From: Sipunculus nudus
Lineage: Eukaryota; Annelida; Sipuncula; Golfingiida; Sipunculidae
DNA: 64,000 bases
Direction of reading: 5' to 3'
NCBI GenBank assembly: GCA_026874595.1
Contig: CM049317.1
Location: forward strand, 55,090,118-55,154,117
Part shown: positions 11,430 through 23,600 of the stretch, piece by piece
Layout of the letters: the number at the start of each line of letters is the position of its first letter
How positions within the stretch are numbered: the stretch's first letter is position 1
Made by a program: the position numbers and the translations under genes
Notes under the pieces: generated by a model
What the model was told of the DNA's origin: nothing
The model's database searches: none
The model's input: only the letters and a program-made list of their open reading frames with translations

Positions 11430-11585
11430 CTCTAGCAATGTCGCACTACGAGCTTCGCATGCAGCCATCTTTGTTTACACGCTGCACCAATCAGGTTCTG
11501 TTTTACGAGCTTCGCATGGGCGCAGTCAGTTTTGTTCACACACTAAGCCAATCAGATTTTGTCTTACGCAGCGTCAGTTTGCTGG
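11430..11585 (+). promoter_or_regulatory. Candidate promoter with a duplicated CCAAT module
   Basis: Two tandem modules about 65 bp apart each begin TACGAGCTTCGCATG and end with a CCAATCAG box (about 11487 and 11549). They lie in a less AT-rich stretch and are followed by GTCAGTTTG near 11575, a plausible initiator, and an ATG at 11640. CCAAT boxes bind NF-Y in animals. No TATA box was seen. The duplication could instead be a simple tandem repeat. Confidence 0.35.
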
Positions 11586-11639
11586 GTGTTTAGCAGCTTG
11601 CAAAACCTGAAGAATCCTTCTAATTCTCACAGTGTGTGA

Positions 11640-11724
11640 ATGGAGAGCCTCCGGGAGGTCACGCGCGTCAGTATACCCTTGCTGATGACGATAATGGCGA
11701 TGCCAACCTCGGAGTGTCATAGAG
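11640..11724 (+). CDS. Possible first coding exon of an unidentified gene
   Basis: Downstream of the CCAAT modules, an ATG opens a frame starting MESLREVTRVSIPLLMTIMA and continuing MPTSECHR before a possible donor AGAG|GTGGGT at 11725 (phase 1). The first 24 residues hold a moderately hydrophobic stretch (VSIPLLMTIMAM), so a signal peptide or signal anchor is possible. An acceptor-like CTTCTAATTCTCACAG also precedes the ATG at about 11630, so it may be a second exon. The frame stays open to 12092 if no intron is used. No family was recognised and codon evidence is thin. Confidence 0.22.
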
Positions 11725-12459
11725 GTGGGTTCTTTGCGGGTATGGTTTGGGCTGTTGTGCCTGCACGTTACGGGTGTTCCGTCATCTACGTTGTACCTGT
11801 GGGTGCTGCTGCTCTCCGGGCTCCTCATCACCTTTTCTTACTTGCCCCCCCCCCGGGGCACGCTAATGGCTCAAATGACTCTCTTCTTGGCTTGGTGGAA
11901 TCTCCGTCTTCGACTCCAATCACAATTTTACACCTAGGTTGCGCTCAGGAAACGGGTCTAACTTGCCGCCAGATGTCCTTATTGCCCCTTATTGCCCCTC
12001 CCCTCGCTTCCTCGGAACGGGGGACACAGATTTTAGTTTGTCTGTCTGTCTTTCCCTCTGTCTGTCCGTCCGTCACGTTTTCGTTTCCGTGATATAACAT
12101 TCCTTAATTACTCTCATGCATAGGTTGGATTTGGAGTTTCTGCCTGAACATTTATTATCACCATCTCCGAAACAAAAAAAAAAAAGAAGAAAATTCCCTT
12201 TTATTTCCAATTCAAAACCAAAAGTATGACAGATGGAGACATCTTCAGGGGACAATGAAAACCAAAGCACAGCCACTATGACATTTGGAGCGTCTTCAGG
12301 GGAATATAAAAACTAAAAAAAATATTCAAAAAGCAAGCAACAAGAGGCGGAAGCGAGGGACATAAATTGTACGAATTTGCTGGTTGTGATTGTGTTTGGA
12401 TTATTTGAGCGGGCCCACACGTTTTTAACACGTGGATATAAACAAAACGAACACCAAGT

Positions 12460-12556
12460 ATGCAGTGGGATCGGCGTTTTCCCGTCTATTTCTGTAAGAG
12501 GTTCAAGGGAATGTATTTACCAAATAGACAACAAATATCGGAATCGACCCCTTTAA
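12460..12556. repeat. Fragment of TTAA-type MITE, related to 53076-53165
   Basis: GTGGGATCGGCGTTTTCCCG and following sequence parallel GTGGGATCGCCGTTTTCTGG at 53080. The block ends CGACCCCTTTAA, which in reverse complement is a TTAAAGGGG-type MITE terminus. Confidence 0.45.
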
Positions 12557-12911
12557 ATTCATTTTGTTCATTGCCGGAAAATATGGCTACAGTGGTATTA
12601 TGAATAATAATTTGCACGTACCAGTGGTTTATCTGGCTTTTTGTTCCAGTGCTATGAAAAACAAATGCAGGATCGTTAGTAAGGACCAGGTGGTGTATAG
12701 TACATGTATACGCTATGACAATCAGTTTAGCTGGTTATTGTATCACGTCATGTGACGGGAAATGTATCAGATTGCCGTGTTTAATATGTATTAAAGGATA
12801 CTGTGAACTAGTGAGGCATGTAATTAAGCAAACCTGAAACCGCTGATACTCGTGTTTTCAATCTCTTTCGTGCTTAATTATTCGGGGAATTTGAAACAAA
12901 TATGTAAAGAA

Positions 12912-12962
12912 ATATATATATATATATATATATATATTTATTTATATATTTATATATATATT
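12912..12962. repeat. Impure (TA)n tract
   Basis: TA dinucleotides with TATTTATTTATA interruptions. Nothing gene-like was recognised in 12100-13840 around it. Confidence 0.85.
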
Positions 12963-13849
12963 TAGTCAATGAACATAAAAAGAAGAGAGACATCAGAGCG
13001 AGTGACTATCCCTAAACAAAGCTGACAGTGTGACCCTTCGTTAGGGCAACGGGGCTGGGTTGCCAGCTATACCAATTAATCTGCCTGTTGTCTCGTTAGA
13101 ACTGGCCTGTGTATATCCACATGAAAACAGGGCTGCTTAGGGTATCAAAGACAGGGAGGGGTTAGTCTCCGCAGATTTAGGATTTATTTTAATTTAAAGC
13201 AATGGACATGCAGTTATCACATATACACTTCATTTTTATGCCTACAAAGTCAAATATGTTTTCCAAAAAGTATTTTCTTTTTCATTCGTATGCCAAATTA
13301 TTATTTGAAATAAGTTATTGGCTTTTTATTCACATGAGAAGTTAATTCTTATAGGAGAAACATTTTATAATTCATTTTAAATATGAGCTAAAAAAAATTG
13401 TGTTAGGCTATTGAACAAAAATTGCATGGAGATATTTTCATGTATTTTTACATGGGCCTACAAAATCTTGCTATCTGCTACGACATGAAGGGAATCACTC
13501 GTTTTGTAAAAAAAGGTGAGTTCTTATTATTAAGTGTAAGCGGTCCCTTGGTGCGATGTTTCGATTAGACGTTATGCGATGCCGATAGGGCATCGACAAT
13601 CTTACCAATCAAAGAAGGTATGGAAATCAAGGGTTGTGATTTTTTAAAAATATTTTGTACATGTTTGATACTCAAAACATGCGAAACATCTGAGCATTAT
13701 TAAACATTGGGAATCGGTGAAAAAAAGTCAATTATTCCTACAGACTTAATTACTAGTTGATACACCCGCTACACCGAGCTTTTTAGCAGGCTTGTTGGGA
13801 CGCATTCACTGAGATGAGGAATTTTGGCTCAAGGCCGGGATCCGGGCGC

Positions 13850-14520
13850 CCCCAACCCCTTCCCTTTATACAATAATTTTTTAACTTTTTATTAAGTTTT
13901 GTCATTAATCCTCCTGGATGGGCCCCTTCTTTTCATAAATCAACAGTCACATGTTATTCACTTATACTGATCATGCAAGCGGCCCAATGACAGGGTCAAA
14001 TGTCAGGCCAAACATGCTTAAATCCGTCATTCCCAGCGGCGTTTTTTTTTTTTTTTTTTTTTTTTACAATATTTATTCAAAAAAGATGATACACACGTAC
14101 ATATACATACATGGCATAACAAAATAAGCGATATACATAAATTAGTACAGGTACAGACAAAAGTGCATATTTTAGTCTTTCATATTCTTCTGAATGTAAT
14201 TTTTGTTAAGAATAAAGGAAAATATTTGTTAAGAACAGTTCATCAACACCCTCCGCTTGTTCACCAATACCTTTCTAAGTGACAAATAGAGTACACATGA
14301 AAGTGACCCAGCGGCGGTTATTCATGTGCACAACAGACCCTATGATCCTGCGATTGTGTCACACGTATTCTTTTGTTGTGTAGACCCCCAAGCGAGCACG
14401 GAGGCATTTCAGTTTTTGCCGAAGGCTTTTAAACCACGCAAAATCACTCAAAATTATGTGTACATTAAAAATGACTTTTTTCTCATATCGGCGAGGTCAC
14501 TGTGAGAACAATAACCTTTA
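13850..14520. repeat. Interspersed repeat interrupted by a retroposon (copy 2)
   Basis: It is the reverse complement of 3715-4060. TTTTGTCATTAATCCTCCTG lies left of the insertion, and CATATCGGCGAGGTCACTGTG with AATAACCTTTAAA lies right of it. It is split by 14042-14306. Confidence 0.6.
14042..14306 (-). mobile_element. 5'-truncated retroposon (LINE 3' end or processed transcript)
   Basis: Read on the minus strand it ends with an AATAAA signal about 10 nt before a run of about 22 A, the mark of a reverse-transcribed polyadenylated RNA. It is flanked by the exact 10-bp direct repeat CCCAGCGGCG (14032-14041 and 14307-14316). The 265-nt body has no ORF and looks like 3' untranslated sequence. 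The parent element was not identified. Confidence 0.75.
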
Positions 14521-14542
14521 AACTACAGACCCACTGAAGCAG

Positions 14543-15105
14543 GCAGTACTACGGATGGGCAAGGATTCCCACGGATCACCCCGGATACAGTCCGGGGTGG
14601 TCTGTGGTGATCCGCGGTGTTTTTTTTTTGGCAGAAAGTATCCCGGTAGAGCCCCGGATTATCTCGGCAGAGCTACGTCTCACCACGGTCCGCTAAGGAT
14701 GCACTACGGATTCCTGTGTTTGTTTGCCGCGCTAGTCCGGGGTGATTCGCAGCTCCGACCGGTCACTGTCGTGGAAGTCCTGTGCACTGCCGTATTGGTC
14801 CGTCGCTCTGCCGAGGTAGTTTTCATTGTCCCGGACCTCCAAGGACTGTCACGGCAGCGCCCCGGACTTCCACGGCACTGGCACGGACACCCACGGCAAA
14901 GCCCCGTCAGAGCTACGATTGAACCCCGGATCACCCCGGATTACATTCCGCCCTAGATCACTACGAATCGCCCCGACAGTTTTTGACATCCAAAAACTGC
15001 CGGCTCTTCCTCCCGGACCGTCCCGGACCATTCCGGACTATTCCGGATCACCCCGGCCCTATCCGTGGCACTGCCGTAGCTCTGCCGGGTCCTCTACGAG
15101 ACTTA
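14543..15105. repeat. CCGGA-rich degenerate satellite
   Basis: About 560 bp of GC-rich DNA built from short degenerate words such as CCCCGGATCACCCCGG, TCCGGGGTGGTC and CATTCCGGACTATTCCGG. CCGGA and its reverse complement occur dozens of times in both orientations, so the block can fold on itself. Open frames across it on both strands are products of the repeat. Composition differs sharply from the flanks. Confidence 0.75.
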
Positions 15106-15198
15106 AACTTTAAAATGAGGTACATAACACAGTATCATACACATCTCGGTTGCAGAGAACACTGGCAACAAAAGGGGACCAAATTCATTTTATTAATA

Positions 15199-16422
15199 CA
15201 GTGGAACCCCGCCTTGCGACCACCCCACAATTGCGACCACCCCACAATTACGACCATTTTGCTTGGTCCCGAATTTTTTTAGTTTATTTATGTTTAAAAA
15301 TTACTCAAAATTACGACCACCCCTGAATTCAGAATAACGACCAGATTTCCTGGCCCCAGCGCTAATGTGACCCCGCTAATGCGACCACCGCCGAGAAGTA
15401 CTTAAACAACATTTGTCGAGAGTCAATGGTTGCGTCTTGTCACAGGCGCCTTAACGAAAGATCAAAGGGGGTAACAAGGTTTCTTAACCCGAGTGTTAAT
15501 CTGGTCCCGCACATCTTCCCGACTCGGTGTCTTCGCTGAGACTCGTTGAGGTGTAGGTTATAGATCAAAGAGGGTAACCATCGGCCTGATTACTTAATGA
15601 GCCGGTCTGACCTGGGGTCAGATGCTAATTGCACCTCAGTGATCACCTGTATTACAGCTACCGTAAGTGTGGGGTTGCGGGCTCAATATTCAATATTCAA
15701 CTCATCACATATTGTTCGATCCTCATTGGTAAAATTAACGACCTAGTTAATCTTAAATGTGTTCATACCTTACTGACACTGAGTATTGAGCAGTCAGTAA
15801 AATGTATAAATAAAGCTTGCATGGGGGGAAAATCCCTCGCATTAACTTGCCTTTTCTGATAGATCTTGCAGTTTATTTCTCTACTGGTTAAGTTTGCATT
15901 TAAATTGCTTGCTGTTATGCAACCATGCCTCTGAAAGAGCTCTCCTTGAAGGATAAAATGGCGTTAATCAAGGCGGCACCACCACGCGCAGTCAGCAATA
16001 AATGGCTCAGCAGTTTAGCGTCGGGAAAACTCAAGTGCATACAATATATACTCAAGCGGAAGGCTAAATATATGACAGCCACGTATTATGTTCAATATGC
16101 ATTCAGTAGGTTGTAATCGTTTTGCCTTAGTGTTATTATTTGTTAATCATCAGTCACTACGTATGTGTACATGTATATTAATTTTTATCATGAATAAATA
16201 TGTTCAGCTACACATAAAAGAACATTCTTAATAAGGGTCCTCTGCTATGTAAAATATTTTGTTATAATTCACATGAAGGATATGCAGTAAATAAACTCTG
16301 ATACACATTGAATATCAGCGTGTTATATGCGACCACGGTAAGAATTTCACAAATACGACCACCCCCAAATTACGACCACTTTGCTCAGTCCCCAGGGTGG
16401 TCGTAATTGTGGGGTTCCACTG
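15199..16422 (+). mobile_element. pogo/Tigger-like DNA transposon, internally deleted
   Basis: The TIRs begin CAGTGGAACCCCGCCTTGCG and end GTGGGGTTCCACTG, with TA on both sides (15197-15198 and 16423-16424), the TA target duplication of the Tc1/mariner/pogo group. Subterminal GACCACCCC/ATTACGACCA words recur at both ends. It is 1.22 kb, shorter than an autonomous copy, and retains an N-terminal transposase remnant at 15925-16116. Confidence 0.8.
15925..16116 (+). pseudogene. Remnant of pogo-type transposase N-terminus (CENP-B-like helix-turn-helix)
   Basis: A 63-codon frame begins MPLKELSLKDKMALIKA and contains LASGKLKCIQYILKRKAKYM. The arrangement L-LK-K--LI-A ... LA--(F)--(G/C)---IQ-ILKRK-(E/K)YM is that of the first DNA-binding helix-turn-helix of CENP-B/pogo transposases, which binds the element's TIR. 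The second DNA-binding domain and the DDE/DDD catalytic domain are missing, so it cannot transpose itself. Its place inside TA-flanked pogo-like TIRs supports the call. Confidence 0.55.
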
Positions 16423-16766
16423 TATTAGATTAATTTGGATGCATGATTCCTTATCCCCAGTTTCTTAGTTATCTCATGTCAGGTTAACAATTTCTCTATT
16501 TGTAAATAGCTTCCTTTTTTAAGTGTACAAAAATGAAACTTGACTGGTTTTTAAGTGTACAAAAATGATACTCGACTGATATTTTCATGTTTTTTTTTTT
16601 ACAATTATTTTCATACTATAATTTTTCCTATCGCCTGGTATGTTTTACTTCAACATTACATGCAATGTCGGATGGTATCCCCTCCCCCCGCCCCTACATA
16701 TTGACATACCCGTGCAGCCCGAGTGTACCCGCGAAAACGTCTATAGGCTACTACAATTGCTATCTT

Positions 16767-16862
16767 ATTAGACCCGGTAGTGTCTCTGTGTTTATCAGGG
16801 AGACACTGGACCTGGACCCTGTAGAGTCCCTGTTTTATCACAGAGACACTACAGGGTCTAAT
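16767..16862. repeat. 96-bp hairpin (24-bp inverted arms)
   Basis: The arm ATTAGACCCGGTAGTGTCTC... (16767-16790) pairs with 16839-16862 with one mismatch in 24. The 48-bp loop repeats parts of the arm (TCTCTGTG/CAGGGAGACAC). It may be a solo MITE or a structured RNA; nothing else supports either. Confidence 0.8.
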
Positions 16863-17439
16863 ACCTTATCATCACACAGACGATCACTAATGCACTTATC
16901 CTTGGGGTGGCGGGATCGAGCGTCCCGTTGCTTCCGTGATTAGTAAAAGTCATGTGGTTAAATCCATTAAAAGGTGTACATGAACAATTGTAGAAAGCTG
17001 ATTTTGATGCCATTCGAAGCGAGATAGTTTGAAGAATGACTTAGCCAAATCCGCTTATATCTTCTATGTGAATTAAAACAAATAATATAGGAACCCCCTA
17101 TTTCGCGATATTTGAAGCCCAAGTTGTACATTATGTTCATACAGGGTACAATGGGTAGTTTGACATATGTCTTTGTTGCAACACATCACTTTACTACAGG
17201 TTAACTACTTAATATTTAAAGATCTTGAGATAATTATGCTTTTTATCCCCTGCTGAATACAATACTGATCCTATCAATGCATATTTTTATGTATCATCTA
17301 AACGGACTTAGTAACTGCGACAATTTGATGGGTACTTTGTTCTTCTAGATTAGAAGTTACGGAAATATGGTCATTTTTATTCCCCTCACCCTTCAATAGG
17401 TGACGACATATTCAGTTGTTATAGAGCAAAAAAATAAAA

Positions 17440-17735
17440 TTATTATCATATCATTTTCATTTTTTATTTTTGTTATCATTATTATTATTATTATTGCGAT
17501 TATTATTATTGTCATTATTGTTATTCTTACTGTTATTAATTTTGTTATTTTTATTATTTAATTATTATTACTGTTATTATTATTTTTTGTAATCATATCA
17601 TTATCATTTTTATTATTGTAATTATTATTATTAATTTTATTATTATTGTTTTTATTATTTATTTATTATAATTATTATTGCTATTATTATTATTATTATC
17701 AATATTATTGTCATTATTTTTTTATTATTGTATCA
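17440..17735. repeat. ATT/TTA-rich low-complexity tract
   Basis: About 300 bp of nearly pure A/T with many imperfect ATT triplets, a decayed microsatellite. The surrounding 16900-17440 and 17740-18420 hold no recognisable gene. Confidence 0.85.
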
Positions 17736-18480
17736 CTTGATGGAATTGTTTACAAACCGTAATAAGAACTGCTAAATATTTGGAAGGATTCGTATGTTTT
17801 CAGTAACCTGGGCGAAATATCATTAAATTACAAATCGAAATGGCACGCACACTATTTATAAGGATTATTATTAACAAGTATTTAGTGTTTTCCACATTAA
17901 CTTTAGCAGTCTATGATTCAGAGTATTGCGAGGCTTATTAGCGGGCGACAGTTCGAAGCATATTTAATATTCAGACATAAATCAGGGGGGTTGACCGATT
18001 AGACAATGATGACATTTTGAATGCCTTGGAATCGGAAAAAGTGGATTTAATATTCGTCATGTATGAATAATAATCATATTAACTCGTCATTTGTTTAATT
18101 ATAATTATGATACCCTTTCCATTTTATAACGTATGAAATAATACGTTAATTAATGGCTTAATGTTCTCCAATCAAAATGCCAGGGTTGTATTTTTTATGC
18201 GACTCCTGCACAATGACTCTCTAATGAGGTCGGGACTTTTCCAGACTGCGTGTTATTTTATACCTTTAAATCCTCAATCATCGCCATTAAGTCGCTCTGT
18301 GGATTGTATTTTGGTGATATTTCCTGTAAATCCTTTCTTACATTTGACTGAAGAAGACAACTTACAACTGATTGTTACAAATGTCACAGTATCATTGAAT
18401 AATTGAACAATCTGTTTTCTGCCGGGTATAGCGAGTTCAGATCACCCTTACTTCAGATACCCCTTATACCCATAATTTAA

Positions 18481-19482
18481 AAAATCGATTTCAGATTACG
18501 CCGGATTTTTTAATCGATTTCATATCAGTACGTAAGATTTCATATAGCTCCCTCTAAACAGTTGCTTTTTTATGTTTATTAACTTTAAATTCATATACAG
18601 TCGGGACTTGGTAATCGGACACCAAGTGCCAATCAAAAGTTTATGTCGAATAATAAGGCTGTCGGTATATCAAATCGCGATAGGTAGGAGGCGTATTCTG
18701 TGAAAACAGATGTCACCACTTCATAAAAATTGTAAGTTATTCTCTATATAAGCAAAAAAAAACCCCAATATTCGTGATGGCAGAACCGCTGCTTGGGAGA
18801 GATACTTGTCACTCTGTTTAAGAATGTCTGAGACAACTGATTTGCAGCAAAAAAAAATCGTAATAAAAACATTATTGAACAGAGAAGTAGTTTGGTCTGA
18901 TACTACGAACTATTGGTTTAATTTACATACGGGAACTACTCAGGAGTCAAAACGTGTCACTTATTACTTTAATGTTTGAAGATCACAGTTCTTCTTAGAA
19001 ACCAAACACAACTTCCTCACGTTTAGAAACGCACAGGGTCGGTTGCTTATCAAAAGGTATAAACAGCCTAATTAATCAGGCAAGGTGAGAACAAGGGGAG
19101 ACCAGGAACGTTTGTTTTCCACACAAAATCAATTGCCCATGCATGGTTCGGCCGGATTTCTTTCTTCTGTGGTTTTCAAATTAGGTATCATTTTTGTATA
19201 TGCTATATTTGAAGGTATAATGTGCCATGCGCGTTAGTGAAGTGTATGAGGCAATATAAATACATTAAACATTTTACTTAGCATTTTGCGACCATTCTAT
19301 TTACATAGGTTGGTTCCATCGTTTAAAGATCGTATCTGTGATATGGTTTGTGATGATATATCATGAGATAAAAGGGTAACAAATTAACAATTTCTTCATA
19401 TTAGCGATTCGGGTAATTTGGGCACTGTGGGGTAACCTAAAAATTACGTTTAGATTTCCCCGGGATAATCTGAAATCGATTT
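18481..19482. repeat. Inverted repeat pair, possible ends of a decayed TIR element
   Basis: AAATCGATTTCAGATTA near 18482 recurs inverted as TAATCTGAAATCGATTT at 19466-19482. GGGTA-rich sequence lies outside both. A solitary TACAGTCGGGACTTGG, resembling a pogo-like end, occurs at 18597 with no partner found. Classification is uncertain. Confidence 0.35.
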
Positions 19483-20670
19483 CACTGGTTTGGGTAGGGG
19501 GGGGGGGTTGGAGAGAGTGTTACCTGAAGTCTTTACACCCGTGCCCTTCTCAAGCTAAAATTTTCAATTGTGTTCGACAAAGCAAACGCGTACGTATACA
19601 GATAGTTGCTGGTATACATCTATTTTTGTTTTACCACAGAAGACTGTGTGAACATTCCGTTATTTCAAATAGAAAAAATTCATGACCTTTTTTACGAATG
19701 GCCCTATTTGAGTTTTCGCGAACAAGTTTTTTCCTCTTTATGTCGCGGCTGTTATTATTCAATAGGTGTTTGTGGGTTTATTGTTTTTCGTGGTTTACTA
19801 TTCAATAGCTGTTTATGGGTTTAATATTTCCGTGGGTTTGTGTTCAACAGACGTATTGGAACACTTAACAGCAGATCACGGAAAGCATCCAAAAGCACAC
19901 TATCTACAAGAACCCTAATAATGGGAATTATATATTAAAATAAATTAGTATGTATAATAAAATTTAATTAAATATAGCTATAGGTTAACAGTACATGAAT
20001 ATCAGTTCGCAAAAATGTGTCTTTACCTTGACGGTTTCGCTATTAAGTATTTGAAACTAGAAATGTCTATGCTTCAAAATATTGCGACGCTTATTAGCGG
20101 GCAGACCGTTCGAAGCAGTTGATTCAGACATAAATCAAGAGATTTTTTTTATTTCGGAAAATATGCTTGCAAACAGGGAGCATGTCACTGATACATCTAG
20201 TGTATCGCTTAGAGTGTACTACGAAAAATATAGTACCTGTTTATATATAGGCCTACAAATACCTAGGCTGTTTAGAGATTAGATATCGGATATGGTGGCA
20301 ACAGTGTACAAGTACCAAAATTATCTTTTGTAACAAATCTGTTCAGGTCCTTTTTAAAGGATTGACGTTTCTGTCCAATCACAGTAATTTAACTTAAACT
20401 CTTTATTTTCCCCTTTCTTAAAACATGCGGACCCGTTCTTAACTTACACGAGAGCGTGAACTTAAGACGTAATCTTGATTTACTGCTGTCTACAATTAAC
20501 CGTATCTGTTTACACCATGTATTTTAATTTCTTTTTAAGTCCTAGATTAGTATCAGGTGTTCTAAATTGAATTTAATTGACAGAAAACCATGTGGAATGT
20601 AATTTTAACTATGACGCCGCCATCTCAACATGCCCAGATTTAAAAAGAAAATTCCTGATAATTAGTTTTG

Positions 20671-23600
20671 CCGTCTGGTCTGGTTCAACTTAAGATGTAG
20701 CTCTCACATTCGATCGCTGGCTCTGGTTCAACTAAAAGATGCTGGTCTGATCTCCGATCGCTGGTTCTGGTTCAGCTAAAAGATGCTGGTCTCATCTCTG
20801 ATTGCTGGTTCTGGTTCAACTTAAAGATGCTGGTCGGAAATCTAATCGCTGGTTTTGGTTTAACTAAAAGATGCTGGTCTGCTCTCTGATCGCTCATTCT
20901 GGTTCAACTAAAAGATGCTTATCTGATCTCTGATCGCTGGTTCTGGTTCAACTAAAAGATGCTGGTTGGAAATCTAATCGCTTGTTCTGGTTTAACTAAA
21001 AGATGCTGGTCTGCTCTCTGATCGCTCATTCTGGTTCAACTAAAAGATGCTGGTCTGATCTCTGATCGCTGGTTCTGGTTTAACTAAAAGATGCTGGTCT
21101 GATCTCTGATAGCTGGTTCAGGTATAACTAAAAGAGGCTGGTCTGATCTCTGATAGCTGGTTCAGGTTTAACTAAAAGATGCTGGTCTGATCTCTGATCG
21201 CTGGTTTAACTAAAAGATGCTGGTCTGATCTCTGATCGCTCGTTCTGGTTCAACTAAAAGATGCTGGTTGGAAATCTAATCGCTGGTTCTGGTTTAACTA
21301 AAAGATGCTGGTCTGCTCTCTGATCGCTCATTCTGGTTCAACTAAAAGATGCTGGTTGGAAATCTAATCGCTTGTCCTGGTTTAACTAAAAGATGCTGGT
21401 CTGCTCTCTGATCGCTCATTCTGGTTCAACTAAAAGATGCTGATCTGATCTCTGATCGCTGGTTCTGGTTCAACTAAAAGATGCTGGTTGGAAATCTAAT
21501 CGCTTGTTCTGGTTTAACTAAAAGATGCTGGTCTGCTCTCTGATCGCTCATTCTGGTTCAAATAAAAGATGCTGGTCTGATCTCTGATCGCTGGTTCTGG
21601 TTTAACTAAAAGATGCTTATCTGATCTTTGATCGCTGGTTTAACTAAAAGATGCTGGTCTGATCTCTGATAGCTGGTTCAGGTATAACTAAAAGATGCTG
21701 GTCTGATCTCTGATCGCTGGTTTAACTAAAAGTTGCTGGTCTGATCTCTGATCGCTCGTTCTGGTTCAACTAAAAGATGCTGGTTGGAAATCTAATCGCT
21801 GGTTCTGGTTTAACTAAAAGATGCTGGTCTGCTCTCTGATCGCTCATTCTGGTTCAACTAAAAGATGCTGGTCTGATCTCTGATCGCTGGTTCTGGTTTA
21901 ACTAAAAGATGCTTGTCTGATCTCTGATCGCTGGTTTATCTAAAAGATGCTGGTCTGATCTCTGATCGCTGGTTCTGGTTTAACTATAAGATCCTGGTCT
22001 GATCTCTGATCGCTGGTTCTGGTTTAACTACAAGATGCTGGTCTGCTCTTTGATCGCTGGTTCTGGTTTAACTAAAAGATGCTGGTCTGCTCTCTGATCA
22101 CTGGTTCTGGTTCAACTAAAAGATGCTGGTCTGATCTCTGATCGCTGGTTCTGGTTTAACTAAAAGATGCTGGTCTGATCTTTGATCGCTGGTTCTTGTT
22201 TAACTAAAAGATGCTGGTCTGCTCCTCTATCGCTCATTCTGGTTTAACTTAAAGATGCTGGTCTGCATTCTGATCGCTCGTTCTGGTTCCACTAAAAGAT
22301 GCTGGTCGGAAATCTAATCGCTTGTTCTGGTTTAACTAAAAGATGCTGGTCTGATCTGATAACTGGTTCAGGTTTAACCAAAAGATGCTTGTCTGATGTC
22401 TGATCGCTGGTTCTGGTTCAACTAAAAGATGCTGGTCTGCTCTCTGATTGCTGGTCCTGGTTTAACTAAAAGATGCTGGTCTGATCTCTGATCGCTGGTT
22501 CTGGTTTAACTAAAAGATGCTGGTCGGATCTCTGATCGCTGGTTTTGGTTTAACTAAAAGATGCTGGTCTGATCTCTGATCGCTGGTTTAACTAAAAGAT
22601 GCTGGTCTAATCTCTGATCGCTGGTTCTGGTTTAACTAAAAGATGCTGGTCTGATCACTGATCGCTGGTTCTGGTTTAACTAAAAGATGCTGGTCTGCTC
22701 TTTGATCGCTGGTTCTGGTTTAACTAAAAGATGCTGGTCTGCTCTCTGATCGCTGGTTCTGGTTCAACTAAAAGATGCTGATCTGATCTCTGACCGCTGG
22801 TTCTGGTTTAACTAAAAGATGCTGGTCTGCTCTCTGATCGCTGGTTCTGGTTTAACTAAAAGATGCTGGTCTGATCTCTGATCGCTTGTTGTGGTTTAAC
22901 TTAAAGATGCTGGTCTGATCTCTGATCGCTGGTTCTGGTTTAACTAAAAGATGCTGGTCTGCTCTCTGATCGCTGGTTCTGGTTCAACTAAAAGATGCTG
23001 ATCTGCTCTCTGATCGCTGGTTCTGGTTCAACTAAAAGATGCTGGTATGCTCTCTGATTGCTGGTCCTGGTTTAACTAAAAGATGCTGGTCTGATCTCTG
23101 ATCGCTGGTTCTGGTTTAACTAAAAGATGCTGGTGTGATCTCTGATCGCTTGTTGTGGTTTAACTTAAAGATGCTGGTCTGATCTCTGATCGCTGGTTCT
23201 GGTTTAACTAAAAGATGCTGGTCTGCTCTCTGCTCGCTGGTCCTGGTTTAACTAAAAGATGCTGGTCTGATCTCTGATCCTGGTTCTGGTTTAACTAAAA
23301 GATGCTGGTCTCCTCTCTGATCGCTGGTGCTGGTTCAACTAAAAGGTGCTGGTCGGAAATCTAATTGCTTGTTCTGGTTTTACTAAAAGATGCTGGTCTG
23401 ATCTCTGATAGCTGGTTCAGGTTTAACTAAAAGATGCTGGTCTGATCTCTGATCGCTGGTTCAGGTTTAAATAAAAGATGCTGGTCTGATCTCTGATCGC
23501 TGGTTTAACTAAAAGATGCTGGTCTAATCTCTAATCGCTTGTTCAGGTTTAACTAAAAGATGTTGGTCTGATCTCTGATCGCTGGTTCTGGTTTAACTAA

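Noticed and set aside
11574-12092. 150-codon plus and 85-codon minus overlapping frames
   Set aside because: Beyond the first 85 nt on the plus strand the frames run through a C run and TCTGTCTG simple sequence. Only the short first-exon possibility is kept, at low confidence.
14555-15113. Overlapping 95-133-codon frames on both strands
   Set aside because: They are generated by the CCGGA-rich satellite. Pro/Arg/Gly-rich translations in several frames at once mark low-complexity GC-rich DNA.
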